Below are positions 1 through 8,791 of a stretch of 41,961 nucleotides of DNA, in pieces. This DNA comes from Paenibacillus xylanivorans (GTDB taxonomy: Bacteria; Bacillota; Bacilli; Paenibacillales; Paenibacillaceae). The notes beneath the pieces were generated by a model. The model worked only from the letters and a program-made list of their open reading frames with translations. It was not told the origin of the DNA and searched no databases. Each line of letters begins with the position of its first letter. The first letter of the stretch is position 1. The position numbers and the translations under genes were made by a program. The DNA lies in the NCBI RefSeq assembly GCF_001280595.1, contig NZ_LITU01000055.1, forward strand, positions 5,479-47,439. The letters run 5' to 3'.

Positions 1-127
1 CGACGATTATGCATTCATCCGGTTTGAACTTGGTTATGCTTCTGCAGTGTCGGTCATGCTGCTGTTGTTCAGCTATTTTGTGATGAGGTTTGCATATCGG
101 CTGTTCAACTCGAAGGAGGAGCTGTAA
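1..127 (+). CDS. Sugar ABC transporter permease, MalF/UgpA type (3' end only)
   Basis: Only the last 41 or so codons lie in the window. The frame starting at position 2 reads to TAA at 125-127 and ends in a hydrophobic segment (AVSVMLLLFSYFVMRFAY) and a short basic/acidic tail (RLFNSKEEL). This is how the last transmembrane helix of a CUT1 inner-membrane permease usually ends. The next gene starts two bases later and is the MalG-type partner, and its ribosome binding site AAGGAGG (113-119) lies inside this gene. The two are therefore almost certainly co-translated halves of one transport channel. The family call rests on context and on a single helix, so the exact subfamily cannot be judged. 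Confidence 0.75.
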   Translation, partial: DDYAFIRFELGYASAVSVMLLLFSYFVMRFAYRLFNSKEEL

Positions 128-129
128 TT

Positions 130-996
130 ATGATAGCCAAATTACGTAAGCTCCGTTCAGTATCATCCTACGATGTCATTCTGATCTTGTTGTTTACTTG
201 CCTGGCAGTATTTATGTCTCTGCCCATTGTATTTATTTTCAATCATGCCTTTAAACCGCAAAATGAATTGTTTTTGTTTCCACCTCAATTCTTTGTACAA
301 CAGCCGACACTAAATAACTTTGAGACGTTGTTTCTGCACGCTTCCAATGCCATGGTACCGTTCACCCGTTATCTGTTTAACAGTATGGTTGTTGTGTCAT
401 TTACACTGATCAGTGTAATCATGGTCAGTACAATGGCAGGTTATGTATTGGCAAAATATCAGTTCCATTTCAAGAAACTCATTATGGGGATGATCACGCT
501 TTCCCTTATGTTCGCACCCGAAACTGTTTCCATTCCACGTTATCTGGTCAACAGCGCTCTTGGACTGAACAATACGTATTTCGGACACATCTTACCTTCG
601 CTTGCATCACCGGTAGCGGTGTTCATGCTGGTCGGATTTATTTCTCAGATTCCAAATGATTTGATGGAGGCTGCTAAGATTGACGGTGCCAGTCATTTCG
701 GCATATTCAGACGAATCATTCTCCCTTTATCCGTTCCAGCCATTGCAACGATATCCATTCTTACTTTTCAAAATGTGTGGGGCGATGTCGAGACCTCAAC
801 TTTGTTCATGCAAAAAGAGGCAATGCGTACATTACCGTTCTATGTGAATAGTCTGCTTAGCGGACTGCAGAACAATGTCGCAGGACAGAATATGGCAGCA
901 GCAGCCGGACTGCTCATCTTCATTCCAAATTTGATCATCTTCCTGCTCTTCCAACGCAAGGTATTGGAGACGATGGTCCATTCCGGTATTAAGTAA
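130..996 (+). CDS. Carbohydrate ABC transporter permease, MalG type
   Basis: This 288-residue integral membrane protein has about six transmembrane helices (first at roughly residues 15-37). The cytoplasmic EAA loop starts at residue 180 (EAAKIDGASHFGIFRRIILPL). That loop is the docking site for the transporter ATPase and marks the CUT1 oligosaccharide family; length and order are normal for a MalG partner. The gene sits two bases after the preceding permease and reads into the NHL/YIP1 gene 28 bases later, so it belongs to the same operon. No ATPase is encoded nearby. In Bacillus and Paenibacillus such systems usually borrow a shared MsmX-type ATPase from elsewhere, and that is the inference here. 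The substrate cannot be read from the sequence. Confidence 0.9.
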   Translation: MIAKLRKLRSVSSYDVILILLFTCLAVFMSLPIVFIFNHAFKPQNELFLFPPQFFVQQPTLNNFETLFLHASNAMVPFTRYLFNSMVVVSFTLISVIMVSTMAGYVLAKYQFHFKKLIMGMITLSLMFAPETVSIPRYLVNSALGLNNTYFGHILPSLASPVAVFMLVGFISQIPNDLMEAAKIDGASHFGIFRRIILPLSVPAIATISILTFQNVWGDVETSTLFMQKEAMRTLPFYVNSLLSGLQNNVAGQNMAAAAGLLIFIPNLIIFLLFQRKVLETMVHSGIK

Positions 997-1024
997 AGTC
1001 ATCAGTAAAGGAAGTAGAGTCGCG

Positions 1025-3040
1025 ATGAAAAAATGGTTATCAATGGCACTCATAGGCTTGATTGCGTTAACCGTTCTGCCGAAGGCAGCTTCGGCAAGTC
1101 TTCCGTACTGGACGGCTTATTATGACAGTAACCAGTCTAACTGGTTCCAAATTCAGCCGATTTACAGACCAGCAGGCGCTTATTCCGCCGATTTCGGGGA
1201 ACCGGTAGACCTTGACGTAGCCTCAGACGACAAGGTCTACATCGCAGATAAGAAGCAGAACCGAATCGTAGTGCTGGATCAGGATGGTAGCCTTCTGCGT
1301 ACGATCGGTGAAGAAGAAGGATCAGGACAGTTGTCTTCACCGGAAGGTGTGTTTGTAACACCGGAGCATGCAGTGTATGTTGCGGATTCAGGTAATCAGA
1401 GGATCGCGGTATTTAATCAAAACGGGGTGTTTCAGCGTGATTTCAAAAAACCGGATACACCATTAATGGGATCCGAGCACTTTGTGCCCGTCAAGTTGAT
1501 CGTTGATCGTCGGGGTGTCATGTACATACAACTGAATTCATCTTATCAAGGACTTGTACGGTTAAATCCCCAAGGTGAATTCATGGGTTACTTCGGTGCT
1601 AATAAAGCTGATCAATCTATGCTCAACTGGTTGAAGAAACTGGTTCTGAATAAAGATCAATTGGCCAAGGAGAAGGCGGCGCTTCCTAAACCGATTACGA
1701 ATGTCTCGCTAGACAAAGACGGCTTTATCTATACCTCGACTGCTGGCGGTGAGGGGAAGGGAGCCATCCGTAAGCTGAATGCAGGCGGCGTGGACATATT
1801 CAAGAATAAGACGTTAGAGAACGGTCACGGTATTGTTGATGTTGCGATTGATGCTGACGCATTTCTCTATAATATTGACCTTGATTCTATGCACATCAAT
1901 TTGTACGACCGTAATGGGGAAGCGATGTTTGAGTTTGGTCTTGTCAGTAAAGATACGCAGCAGTATGGCATATTGGGTTATCCGACAGGCATCGGGGTGG
2001 ACAGCCATCATGCAATCTGGATCTCGGACAGCGGTACAAACACCGTCCACAAATATGTACGTACTGATTTGGGGCAGGACGTCCTGAAAGCGCTAGCTTT
2101 GTATGCAGATGGGAAATACGAGCAAAGCAAGCCTTACTGGGAAGCCGTGTACGCCCGTAACGATATGTATAACGGTACCTTTCAAGGACTAGGAAAAGTG
2201 CTTCTCCATGAAGGACGGAACGATGAAGCGTTGATGTTTATGAAGGCAGCCTTTGATACGGAAGGATACTCCAAAGCATTCTGGAAGCTGAGGTTAGACT
2301 GGTTGCAGAACCACTTTATGATCCTGATATCTAGCCTAGTAGGGGGTGGACTCTTCCTCCATTTTGGTATACGTGGATTACGCGCATACCTGCGGAAGCG
2401 GCCGCTTTCCGAGCGCTGGCAGCAGCCTCTGGCTGATTTAAAGAATTTCAGTTATGTGATGTTTCATCCATATGAAGGATTCTACCGGATCAAGGAAGCA
2501 AGAATTGCATCATGGATTACGATAGCACTGCTGTTTCTCGTCCTGACCATCAAATTGTGCACAATCTACTGGACGGGGTTCCTCTTTCATCCAGTAGAAC
2601 TCTCAGAAGTTAATTTACTGAAAGAGATGGGGTTATTCATGATACCCTGGATCACCTGGATTGTTGCCAATTACTTAGTTTGCAGTGTCAAAGACGGTGA
2701 GGGTAAATTTCGGGAAGTAATTCAAGGAAGTGTGTATGCGCTCTCACCCTACGTGTTCTTCTCGATTCCACTACTGTTATTGTCTAACATCGTCTCACTG
2801 GATGAAGCGATCGTCATTCATGTGATGAATATGGTGATGGTACTGTGGCTTCTCTCCATGTTCTTTGTGATGACGCAAGTAATTCACAATTTTGAATTTG
2901 TGGAAACGATCAAAAACTCGGCCGTTACTGTGTTTGCGATTCTGACGATCTGGATGTTTGGCTTCATTATATTCGGATTGTCCTTTAATCTGTATGACTT
3001 TTTCTATGAGCTTTACAAAGAGGTGAACATCAATCTATAA
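1025..3040 (+). CDS. Secreted NHL-repeat propeller with TPR-like linker and C-terminal YIP1 membrane domain
   Basis: A signal peptide (about residues 1-25, cut near ASA) precedes about 300 residues of NHL/six-bladed propeller repeats. The pattern 'D..VYIADK.QNRIVVLD..G' recurs at roughly residues 55-340. A TPR-like stretch follows (about 350-415, 'ALALYADGKYEQSKPYWEAV', then 'GRNDEALMFMKAAF'). A transmembrane helix lies near 431-449, and the C-terminal 190 residues have several more helices resembling the YIP1 domain. The propeller should lie outside the cell, tethered by the C-terminal helices. NHL propellers bind proteins, glycans or nucleic acids, so a role in glycan capture or in organising the transporter is plausible but inferred. 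It sits between two permease pairs and just before the DUF5696 gene, an arrangement I recall from other Paenibacillus sugar loci. Confidence 0.8.
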   Translation: MKKWLSMALIGLIALTVLPKAASASLPYWTAYYDSNQSNWFQIQPIYRPAGAYSADFGEPVDLDVASDDKVYIADKKQNRIVVLDQDGSLLRTIGEEEGSGQLSSPEGVFVTPEHAVYVADSGNQRIAVFNQNGVFQRDFKKPDTPLMGSEHFVPVKLIVDRRGVMYIQLNSSYQGLVRLNPQGEFMGYFGANKADQSMLNWLKKLVLNKDQLAKEKAALPKPITNVSLDKDGFIYTSTAGGEGKGAIRKLNAGGVDIFKNKTLENGHGIVDVAIDADAFLYNIDLDSMHINLYDRNGEAMFEFGLVSKDTQQYGILGYPTGIGVDSHHAIWISDSGTNTVHKYVRTDLGQDVLKALALYADGKYEQSKPYWEAVYARNDMYNGTFQGLGKVLLHEGRNDEALMFMKAAFDTEGYSKAFWKLRLDWLQNHFMILISSLVGGGLFLHFGIRGLRAYLRKRPLSERWQQPLADLKNFSYVMFHPYEGFYRIKEARIASWITIALLFLVLTIKLCTIYWTGFLFHPVELSEVNLLKEMGLFMIPWITWIVANYLVCSVKDGEGKFREVIQGSVYALSPYVFFSIPLLLLSNIVSLDEAIVIHVMNMVMVLWLLSMFFVMTQVIHNFEFVETIKNSAVTVFAILTIWMFGFIIFGLSFNLYDFFYELYKEVNINL

Positions 3041-3086
3041 CACACTCAAACGAAAATGGAATAGGGCAGGGTGGTCCGCCGTCATT

Positions 3087-5258
3087 GTGCTGGTGCTTGG
3101 CCTGATGCTGATCATGTTGGTGATAAAACCATGGCAGCAGAGTACAACGGAGAGTTTTGCCGCTACTGGAATGCAAGTACAGCTGCCAGAGAAAGATTCC
3201 CTCTATAAAGGTGAAAGATGGAAGCCTTCTGCACAAGTAGATGGTTATGCAATTGCGGTAGATAACGATCAGTACGCTCTGTATGTGAATCCGCTCAATA
3301 CTCAAATCTACGTTCTGGACAAAAGAAGCGGATACCGTTGGACCAGCAATCCTACTGAAGTTGAGCTCGCGGATGAGACCGTCAAGGGGAAACTGTTGGA
3401 TAATTTGCAGTCCCCGTTTGTATTAACCCATGTACGTACGCAAGGGGCAGATCAAACGGTTAGGGAAACTTTGAACAGTAAAGCGCCTGGTTTAGAGACG
3501 ACGATGATCCGTGGTATGAAAGGACTTCAAATTCATTACTGGTTTCCTGACAAACGCATCGGTTTTGCTATTCAATACGAATTGACGGAATCCGGATTAA
3601 AGGTCAAAGTGCCTGCAGCAGGCATCCGCGAGGAAGGAGATCACGTGTTGTTTTCACTGGATGTCCTGCCCCATTTCGGCGCTGCTATGGCTAGTGAAGA
3701 TGGATATTTATTTGTGCCTGATGGTCCTGGCGGACTGATCCGCTATGATACGGCAAAGGCAAGCCTGTCCAGAGGGTACATCCATCAGGTATATGGCCAG
3801 GAACTGACCAATTCAGGGAATATAAATTTAATGGTTCAGAACAGAGAGGATATCGCTTATCCGGTATTCGGGTTGAAACGGGGGGATCATGCTTATGTCG
3901 CTGTCATGAGGAAGGGCGAGGATTCTGCTAATGTAGTCGCAATGGCACCTGGACAACGCTCATCCTTCTACAATGTGTACTCGAGTCAAATCTACCGAGA
4001 AGAGTATTTATACAGAATGAGCAGGTTGGCTACACCAAGCAAGGCCATTCAGAAGCAAAAATTGGACCTGGACCGTGAGGTAGAGTACCGCTTTCTGAAT
4101 GGGGAGCAAGCTTCTTATATCGGAATGGCGAATGCTTACCGAGATTATCTACAAGAATCCGGCCAGTTGGGAGAAGCTTTGCAACCGGTAGAGCATGTGC
4201 CCCTCTACCTGAAATTGATGGGCGGAAATTATGAAAAAGCTTTTGGAAGAGTGCAATATGTTGCTACCACTACGTTTGATCAAGCGACTGAGATCGTAGA
4301 GCGGCTGCAACAGCAGGGTGTCGCTTCGCTTAAGACGATATTTTATGGCTGGCAGAACGAGGGCGATTACAACATGGAGAAGCGTTTTCCGATTGAGAAT
4401 TCGCTCGGAGGTGAGGTTGGTGCTAAATCCTTCGTCGCCTCGATGAAGAAATCCGGCATTGATGTTGCTTTCCAAGAGGATTTCCTATGGTTGGATAGTG
4501 AGTCATCATTCTCTGGCAAGTCAGATGCCATCCGCGGTATTGATGGCACGGCTTATAACATTGATGGGTGGTATCTTGCTAAACCATTATACACCGCAGT
4601 AAGTGCAGCAAAGACCATCGACAAGCTAAAAGATATTGGAGTGCATGGGATCCATTACAGCGGATTGGGCGAGATTCTGATGCATGACTATGAGTTGTCC
4701 GGCATCCGTACAAGAGAATATACGAAGACCGTATACAACGGTTTACTTGATTACACCCGCAAGGAGTTGGGATCGGCTAGCGTTGAACGCGGCAATGCTT
4801 ATGTGCTTGGCAGCACTGATTTCATTGACGGAATGCCATCCTCCTCCAGTTACGATTTCATGATCGATGAGACCGTTCCGTTTTACCCAATCGCACTGCA
4901 CGGCAACGTACCTTACACATTCGAAGAAGGAAATTTGCGCGATGATGAGGATACTGAATTTTTGAAGGCGATAGAATATGGAGCGCTGCCATCCTTTTTC
5001 GTCACTCATGATGACTCCCGGAAGCTGAAAAACACCCCTGTATATGGGCTATACAGCAGCAGGTTCGACAAGTGGGAGAACCGCATTGTGGAGGAATACG
5101 GATTATTTGATAGCTTAAGCGATCTTTATTCGCTTAGGATTGTTGATCACGAGCAAATAAGTGATGAGCGTTATATGACCACGTATGAGAACGGAACTCG
5201 CGTCATTGTGGATTATGCAGGCAAGAGCTTCAAGGTGGAGAAAGGGGCTGCCCAATGA
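3087..5258 (+). CDS. Membrane-anchored DUF5696 protein, possible surface glycoside hydrolase-like enzyme
   Basis: This protein of 723 residues or more has an N-terminal hydrophobic anchor followed by a large soluble region expected outside the cell. I recognise it as DUF5696, a family typically found with YIP1 proteins and CUT1 permeases in Paenibacillus. The central part alternates strands and helices like a TIM barrel and holds acidic motifs (FQEDFLWLD; DFIDGMPSSSSYDF). 'VPFYPIALHG' recalls GH101/GH129-type hydrolases, but this is inference. GTG at 3087 is the first conventional start, yet it has no well-spaced ribosome binding site and would cut into the anchor helix. The reading frame is open back to 3027, and the AGAGGTG-like site at 3019-3025 points to ATC at 3033, which would give 741 residues with a basic N terminus (INTLKRKWNRAG). 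The 3' end overlaps the next gene by ATGA. Confidence 0.8.
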   Translation: MLVLGLMLIMLVIKPWQQSTTESFAATGMQVQLPEKDSLYKGERWKPSAQVDGYAIAVDNDQYALYVNPLNTQIYVLDKRSGYRWTSNPTEVELADETVKGKLLDNLQSPFVLTHVRTQGADQTVRETLNSKAPGLETTMIRGMKGLQIHYWFPDKRIGFAIQYELTESGLKVKVPAAGIREEGDHVLFSLDVLPHFGAAMASEDGYLFVPDGPGGLIRYDTAKASLSRGYIHQVYGQELTNSGNINLMVQNREDIAYPVFGLKRGDHAYVAVMRKGEDSANVVAMAPGQRSSFYNVYSSQIYREEYLYRMSRLATPSKAIQKQKLDLDREVEYRFLNGEQASYIGMANAYRDYLQESGQLGEALQPVEHVPLYLKLMGGNYEKAFGRVQYVATTTFDQATEIVERLQQQGVASLKTIFYGWQNEGDYNMEKRFPIENSLGGEVGAKSFVASMKKSGIDVAFQEDFLWLDSESSFSGKSDAIRGIDGTAYNIDGWYLAKPLYTAVSAAKTIDKLKDIGVHGIHYSGLGEILMHDYELSGIRTREYTKTVYNGLLDYTRKELGSASVERGNAYVLGSTDFIDGMPSSSSYDFMIDETVPFYPIALHGNVPYTFEEGNLRDDEDTEFLKAIEYGALPSFFVTHDDSRKLKNTPVYGLYSSRFDKWENRIVEEYGLFDSLSDLYSLRIVDHEQISDERYMTTYENGTRVIVDYAGKSFKVEKGAAQ

Positions 5259-6151
5259 GCCAGTTGCAAGAACACAAGAAGAAGGCGGTTCAGTATCAAT
5301 TCAAGCGCTATGGCGTCGGCTTGCTTTTCATGCTGCCCTGGATGATCGGATTCAGTGTGTTCGTAGCCATACCCATCGGTTGGTCAATGTTCATGTCCTT
5401 ACACAAGGTGGCGGTGGTGCCAGGCGGATTTAAGTATGATTGGATCGGCATTCAAAATTACCGGGATGCTTTCCTAAAGGACAATGTGTTCCCGATCGAG
5501 ATGATCACCTATTTTCAGCAAATGTTGTTGATGGTCCCGATTATCGTCATCTTCGCTCTGCTTATTTCGCTGCTACTGAATCAGAAGTTTCCCGGCAGGT
5601 TCATCTATCGCGCTTTATTCTTTCTACCTGTCATCTTCGCCACTGGTCAGGTGTTGTCGGAGCTGTTTACGCAGGGGGCAGGCGATATCCCCTTTCTGGA
5701 TCAATACAATCTGGAACCGTTAGTGAAGCAATATGTCGGAGGCGAAATGGCGAAGATGATCATGGAAGTGCTGGGTCGCGTTGTCCTAATTCTCTGGTAT
5801 TCGGGGGTACAGATCTTGATCTTTATCGCCGGATTTCAGACGATATCGCCATCCATTTATGAAGCAGTACGGATTGACGGGGCATCGCCTTGGGACAGCT
5901 TCTGGAAAATAACGCTGCCTGCCAGCATTCCGTTCATAAGCCTTAATGTGCTGTATACCATCATAGATCTCTTCACCTTCCCTCTCAATCCGGTGCTGAA
6001 GCATATTCGCGAAAATATGTTCAAAGTGGATACCGGATACGGATATGCAAGTGCGTTGGCCTGGATCTATTTCGGATTCATCTTTGTCCTGATCGCGATA
6101 GTACTAGGAATGTTTAGCCGTAGCATGCGCCAGAGGGGGAGAAGATCATGA
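5255..6151 (+). CDS. Sugar ABC transporter permease, MalF type
   Basis: This 298-residue permease has six predicted helices (first at about residues 22-48) and the EAA ATPase-docking loop from residue 203 (EAVRIDGASPWDSFWKITLPASIP), which identifies the CUT1 family. It starts in an ATGA overlap with the DUF5696 gene and ends in an ATGA overlap with the following MalG-type permease, so translation of all three is coupled. It is shorter than E. coli MalF and lacks its long periplasmic loop, as is normal in Firmicutes. This is the second permease pair of the locus. It may form a transporter separate from the 1-996 pair, or both may serve the same surface module. The substrate is unknown. Confidence 0.92.
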   Translation: MSQLQEHKKKAVQYQFKRYGVGLLFMLPWMIGFSVFVAIPIGWSMFMSLHKVAVVPGGFKYDWIGIQNYRDAFLKDNVFPIEMITYFQQMLLMVPIIVIFALLISLLLNQKFPGRFIYRALFFLPVIFATGQVLSELFTQGAGDIPFLDQYNLEPLVKQYVGGEMAKMIMEVLGRVVLILWYSGVQILIFIAGFQTISPSIYEAVRIDGASPWDSFWKITLPASIPFISLNVLYTIIDLFTFPLNPVLKHIRENMFKVDTGYGYASALAWIYFGFIFVLIAIVLGMFSRSMRQRGRRS

Positions 6152-7125
6152 AAGAAGAACTATGGTTCGATCGGGCCAAAAATTATGCAAGAGATTTGCT
6201 GTGGCGGAGAGAATCGCAAAGGCTTAAAGCTCTGCTTATGGGCAGGAATTTGTCAGACGGATTGCTGGCTAAACTGATCATTTATGTGCTGCTGTCTATT
6301 GTGGCGTATCTGTATCTGCAGCCACTTCTCTACATGATAACCACGATGCTAAAGACGGTCAGCGACCTGTTGGACCCGTCTGTGAAATGGATCCCCCGCG
6401 TCGTTACATGGGAGAACTTGACAAAAGCTTACGAGGGATTGCGATACCCGGAAGCACTGCGGAATACGGCGGTGATTGCTCTTACTTGTTCACTTGTACA
6501 GGTGCTGGTCTGTTCTATGACCGGATATGCACTTGCACGGCTAGCAATCCCCTTCAAAGGACTAATTACAGCACTGGTATTATTGACCTTTCTTATACCT
6601 CCACAGGTCATCATTATTCCGCTGTATGTTATTTTCAGCAAGTTAGGACTGCTCAATTCTTTGTTTGTATTCCTGGTACCTGCGATCTTCGGCCAGGGTT
6701 TAAAGGGAGCGCTGTTTATTCTCATATTCCGCCAGTTCTTCAAATCTCAGCCTCCTAGCCTTGAAGAAGCGGCGAAGCTTGACGGTGCATCTGTAGCCCG
6801 ACTTTACTTCCGGATTATGCTGCCGCTGGCTCAGTCCGCCTGTCTGGTCGTCTTTCTGTTCTCCTTCATCTGGTATTGGAACATGTATTATGAACCATCC
6901 ATGTTTTTGGCTAAGGGGTTCACACCGTTGTCGATACGTCTGGACAATCTGGAAGAAGTATTGAATCCCTCTCTGCTCAGCAGCCAGGAGTCGGTTAATA
7001 ACCCGGTTACGGAAGGGACCAAAATGGCAGCGGCATTCCTCATTATTTTCCCGCCGATGTTGATTTTTATGTTCCTCCAGCGCTGGTTCATCACCGGAAT
7101 TGAACGAACTGGAATTGTAGAGTAG
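6148..7125 (+). CDS. Carbohydrate ABC transporter permease, MalG type
   Basis: This 325-residue partner permease has an N-terminal cytoplasmic extension of about 45 residues (MKEELWFDRAKNYARDLLWRRE...), longer than is usual for MalG proteins. Six helices follow, with the EAA loop at residues 206-209 (LEEAAKLDGASVARLYFRIMLPL). It overlaps the upstream permease by ATGA. After its stop there are 135 bases before the binding-protein gene. Such a gap often contains an RNA element that lets the binding protein be made in larger amounts than the permeases, but I see no convincing hairpin in it. The membrane channel function is secure; the substrate is not. Confidence 0.92.
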   Translation: MKEELWFDRAKNYARDLLWRRESQRLKALLMGRNLSDGLLAKLIIYVLLSIVAYLYLQPLLYMITTMLKTVSDLLDPSVKWIPRVVTWENLTKAYEGLRYPEALRNTAVIALTCSLVQVLVCSMTGYALARLAIPFKGLITALVLLTFLIPPQVIIIPLYVIFSKLGLLNSLFVFLVPAIFGQGLKGALFILIFRQFFKSQPPSLEEAAKLDGASVARLYFRIMLPLAQSACLVVFLFSFIWYWNMYYEPSMFLAKGFTPLSIRLDNLEEVLNPSLLSSQESVNNPVTEGTKMAAAFLIIFPPMLIFMFLQRWFITGIERTGIVE

Positions 7126-7260
7126 ATCACTAACGGGGATGTATAGCGATTATAACTTTGACTTCACTGGAAAGGGGGAATGCTGGCCAGTAGTGGCTGT
7201 GGGCGGTCTGTATCTTTGAAGGAATGATCACAAATAAGATCAAAATGGGGAGGGAAAAGC

Positions 7261-8622
7261 TTGAAAAAGAAGCGGTTAGGAACATCGATATTGGCTGCAG
7301 TCTTGTCTCTGACTTTTATGTTGGCGGGATGCAGCGGAAATTCAGGAACTAGCGGGAATAAGGAGAGTTCACCGCCTGCGGGGAATGACACTGTAGTAAC
7401 GGAGCCGGGTCAGGATGGGGACCGGGAGCCGGTTACGCTCAAGTTCATTTCCTGGAAAGAGGGCACTTATGACGAATTATATGAACTGTTCCATCAAAAA
7501 TATCCTTGGATAACCATTGAGCAAATTCCGGTCAATAAGCAACCGATCATGGAAATCATTGCGTCACTTGAAGCTGCCGGAACACCGGCCGATGTGACCG
7601 AGATCGATACCGATTTGGTGGCTTTTGAGCAGGGGGGTCTCATTGAAGATTTAGCACCTTACATTGAAGAAAGCGAAATTTTCCAGAATGCGAAATTTCC
7701 TGAGGGTTTCTTGGACACCATGACGTTCAACAGCAAAAGACTGGCAATACCGATGGTCGATGTACCGATGTGGATCTTGGTGAACAAAGATTTACTTGCT
7801 AAGCATGGCGTCGATATGCCTTCTAATGATTGGACCTACGATGATTTCCGGAATATTGCTAAGCAGATTACCGATTCGAATGCGGGCGAGTATGGAGTGA
7901 CTAGCCAACCAGAAATTCAAATGCGCATGCTCTCCAGTAAAGCGATTGCGGATGGTTATGCTGCGAACCACCAATACATGAACGAAGATATGACACAGAG
8001 TTTGCTGAGTACGCCGGAGATCATGAACGAAGTGAAGTGGTTCCAGGAGCTGGTTACCAAGGATGGTTCCATGCAGAGCAACGCAGCCGCAGAAGCAGAC
8101 GGAAATGTGACTAAGGATTTCATAAACGGTAAAACAGGTTTTGCAATTGGTGGCGACTGGGTACTTCCGACATTGAAGGAGAAGGCGCCATTTCAATGGG
8201 ATGTGCTTCCGTTCCCTAAAGGGAAAGTGAGCCAGCCGGGTTATTCCATTTATGGACCGCTCGCCATGCTCGCAGGCTCCAAACAAAAGGAGGCGGCGTT
8301 CCTGTGGCTCAGCTTCCAATTCACGCCAGAAGCGCAGAAATGGAAGATTGACCAAGGGGCAAATGCATCGGTTAACGATCCAGAAATCACCGCTTATTAC
8401 GATGAAGCTCCAATATGGGAGGGTAAGAACATTGAAGCGGTAAAAATTGCACAGCAAAATGCTAGAATCCAGTCTGGTTTGACCGTAGTGGGATGGAGAG
8501 AATACAACTACAATAACCTCTTGAACGATATTATTTTCGGAGATCGCGATATTAACGATATCATTCCGGAAACCGAAGTCTGGAACAAAAAAACGCTAGA
8601 GTTACGCGAAAGTCTGAAGTAA
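7261..8622 (+). CDS. Carbohydrate ABC transporter solute-binding lipoprotein
   Basis: This 453-residue family 1 extracellular solute-binding protein has a type II signal peptide: basic MKKKR, a hydrophobic core, and lipobox LAGC with the lipidated Cys at residue 24. A Ser/Gly/Asn-rich linker follows (about 25-45), then the SBP_bac_1 fold beginning 'VTLKFISWKEGTYDELYELFHQKYPWITIEQIPV'. Translation starts at TTG, placed six bases after the strong site GGGAGGG. The protein should sit outside the membrane and deliver ligand to the permeases encoded just upstream. Aromatic residues are common in the mature part, as expected for a sugar binder, but the ligand cannot be assigned. The next gene, a GH38 mannosidase, suggests that mannose-containing oligosaccharides are worth testing. 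Confidence 0.92.
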   Translation: MKKKRLGTSILAAVLSLTFMLAGCSGNSGTSGNKESSPPAGNDTVVTEPGQDGDREPVTLKFISWKEGTYDELYELFHQKYPWITIEQIPVNKQPIMEIIASLEAAGTPADVTEIDTDLVAFEQGGLIEDLAPYIEESEIFQNAKFPEGFLDTMTFNSKRLAIPMVDVPMWILVNKDLLAKHGVDMPSNDWTYDDFRNIAKQITDSNAGEYGVTSQPEIQMRMLSSKAIADGYAANHQYMNEDMTQSLLSTPEIMNEVKWFQELVTKDGSMQSNAAAEADGNVTKDFINGKTGFAIGGDWVLPTLKEKAPFQWDVLPFPKGKVSQPGYSIYGPLAMLAGSKQKEAAFLWLSFQFTPEAQKWKIDQGANASVNDPEITAYYDEAPIWEGKNIEAVKIAQQNARIQSGLTVVGWREYNYNNLLNDIIFGDRDINDIIPETEVWNKKTLELRESLK

Positions 8623-8636
8623 CCTGAAGCGAAAAT

Positions 8637-8668
8637 AATAACCGTTGGTCCTATGATCAGCGGTTATT
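8637..8668 (+). terminator. Weak hairpin after the uptake operon
   Basis: AATAACCG (8637-8644) pairs with CGGTTATT (8661-8668) around a 16-base loop that itself contains ATGATCAG. Only a broken T-rich stretch follows (8667-8675), so termination may be partial and some transcripts may run on into the mannosidase gene. Confidence 0.35.
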
Positions 8669-8791
8669 CTACTTGGTGTTATATAAGATAAAAGTGAGAA
8701 CGAAATCGTTGAATTGACAGGAATTTCTCCGCTCATGCTTGAAGTAACAATGTATGCTAGCCTACCAAATCATGTTATGGAGGGTACTCAT

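Noticed and set aside
7792..8457. A 221-codon open frame on the minus strand
   Set aside because: It lies wholly inside the binding-protein gene on the other strand, has no ribosome binding site and its product shows no domain; it is an antisense shadow.
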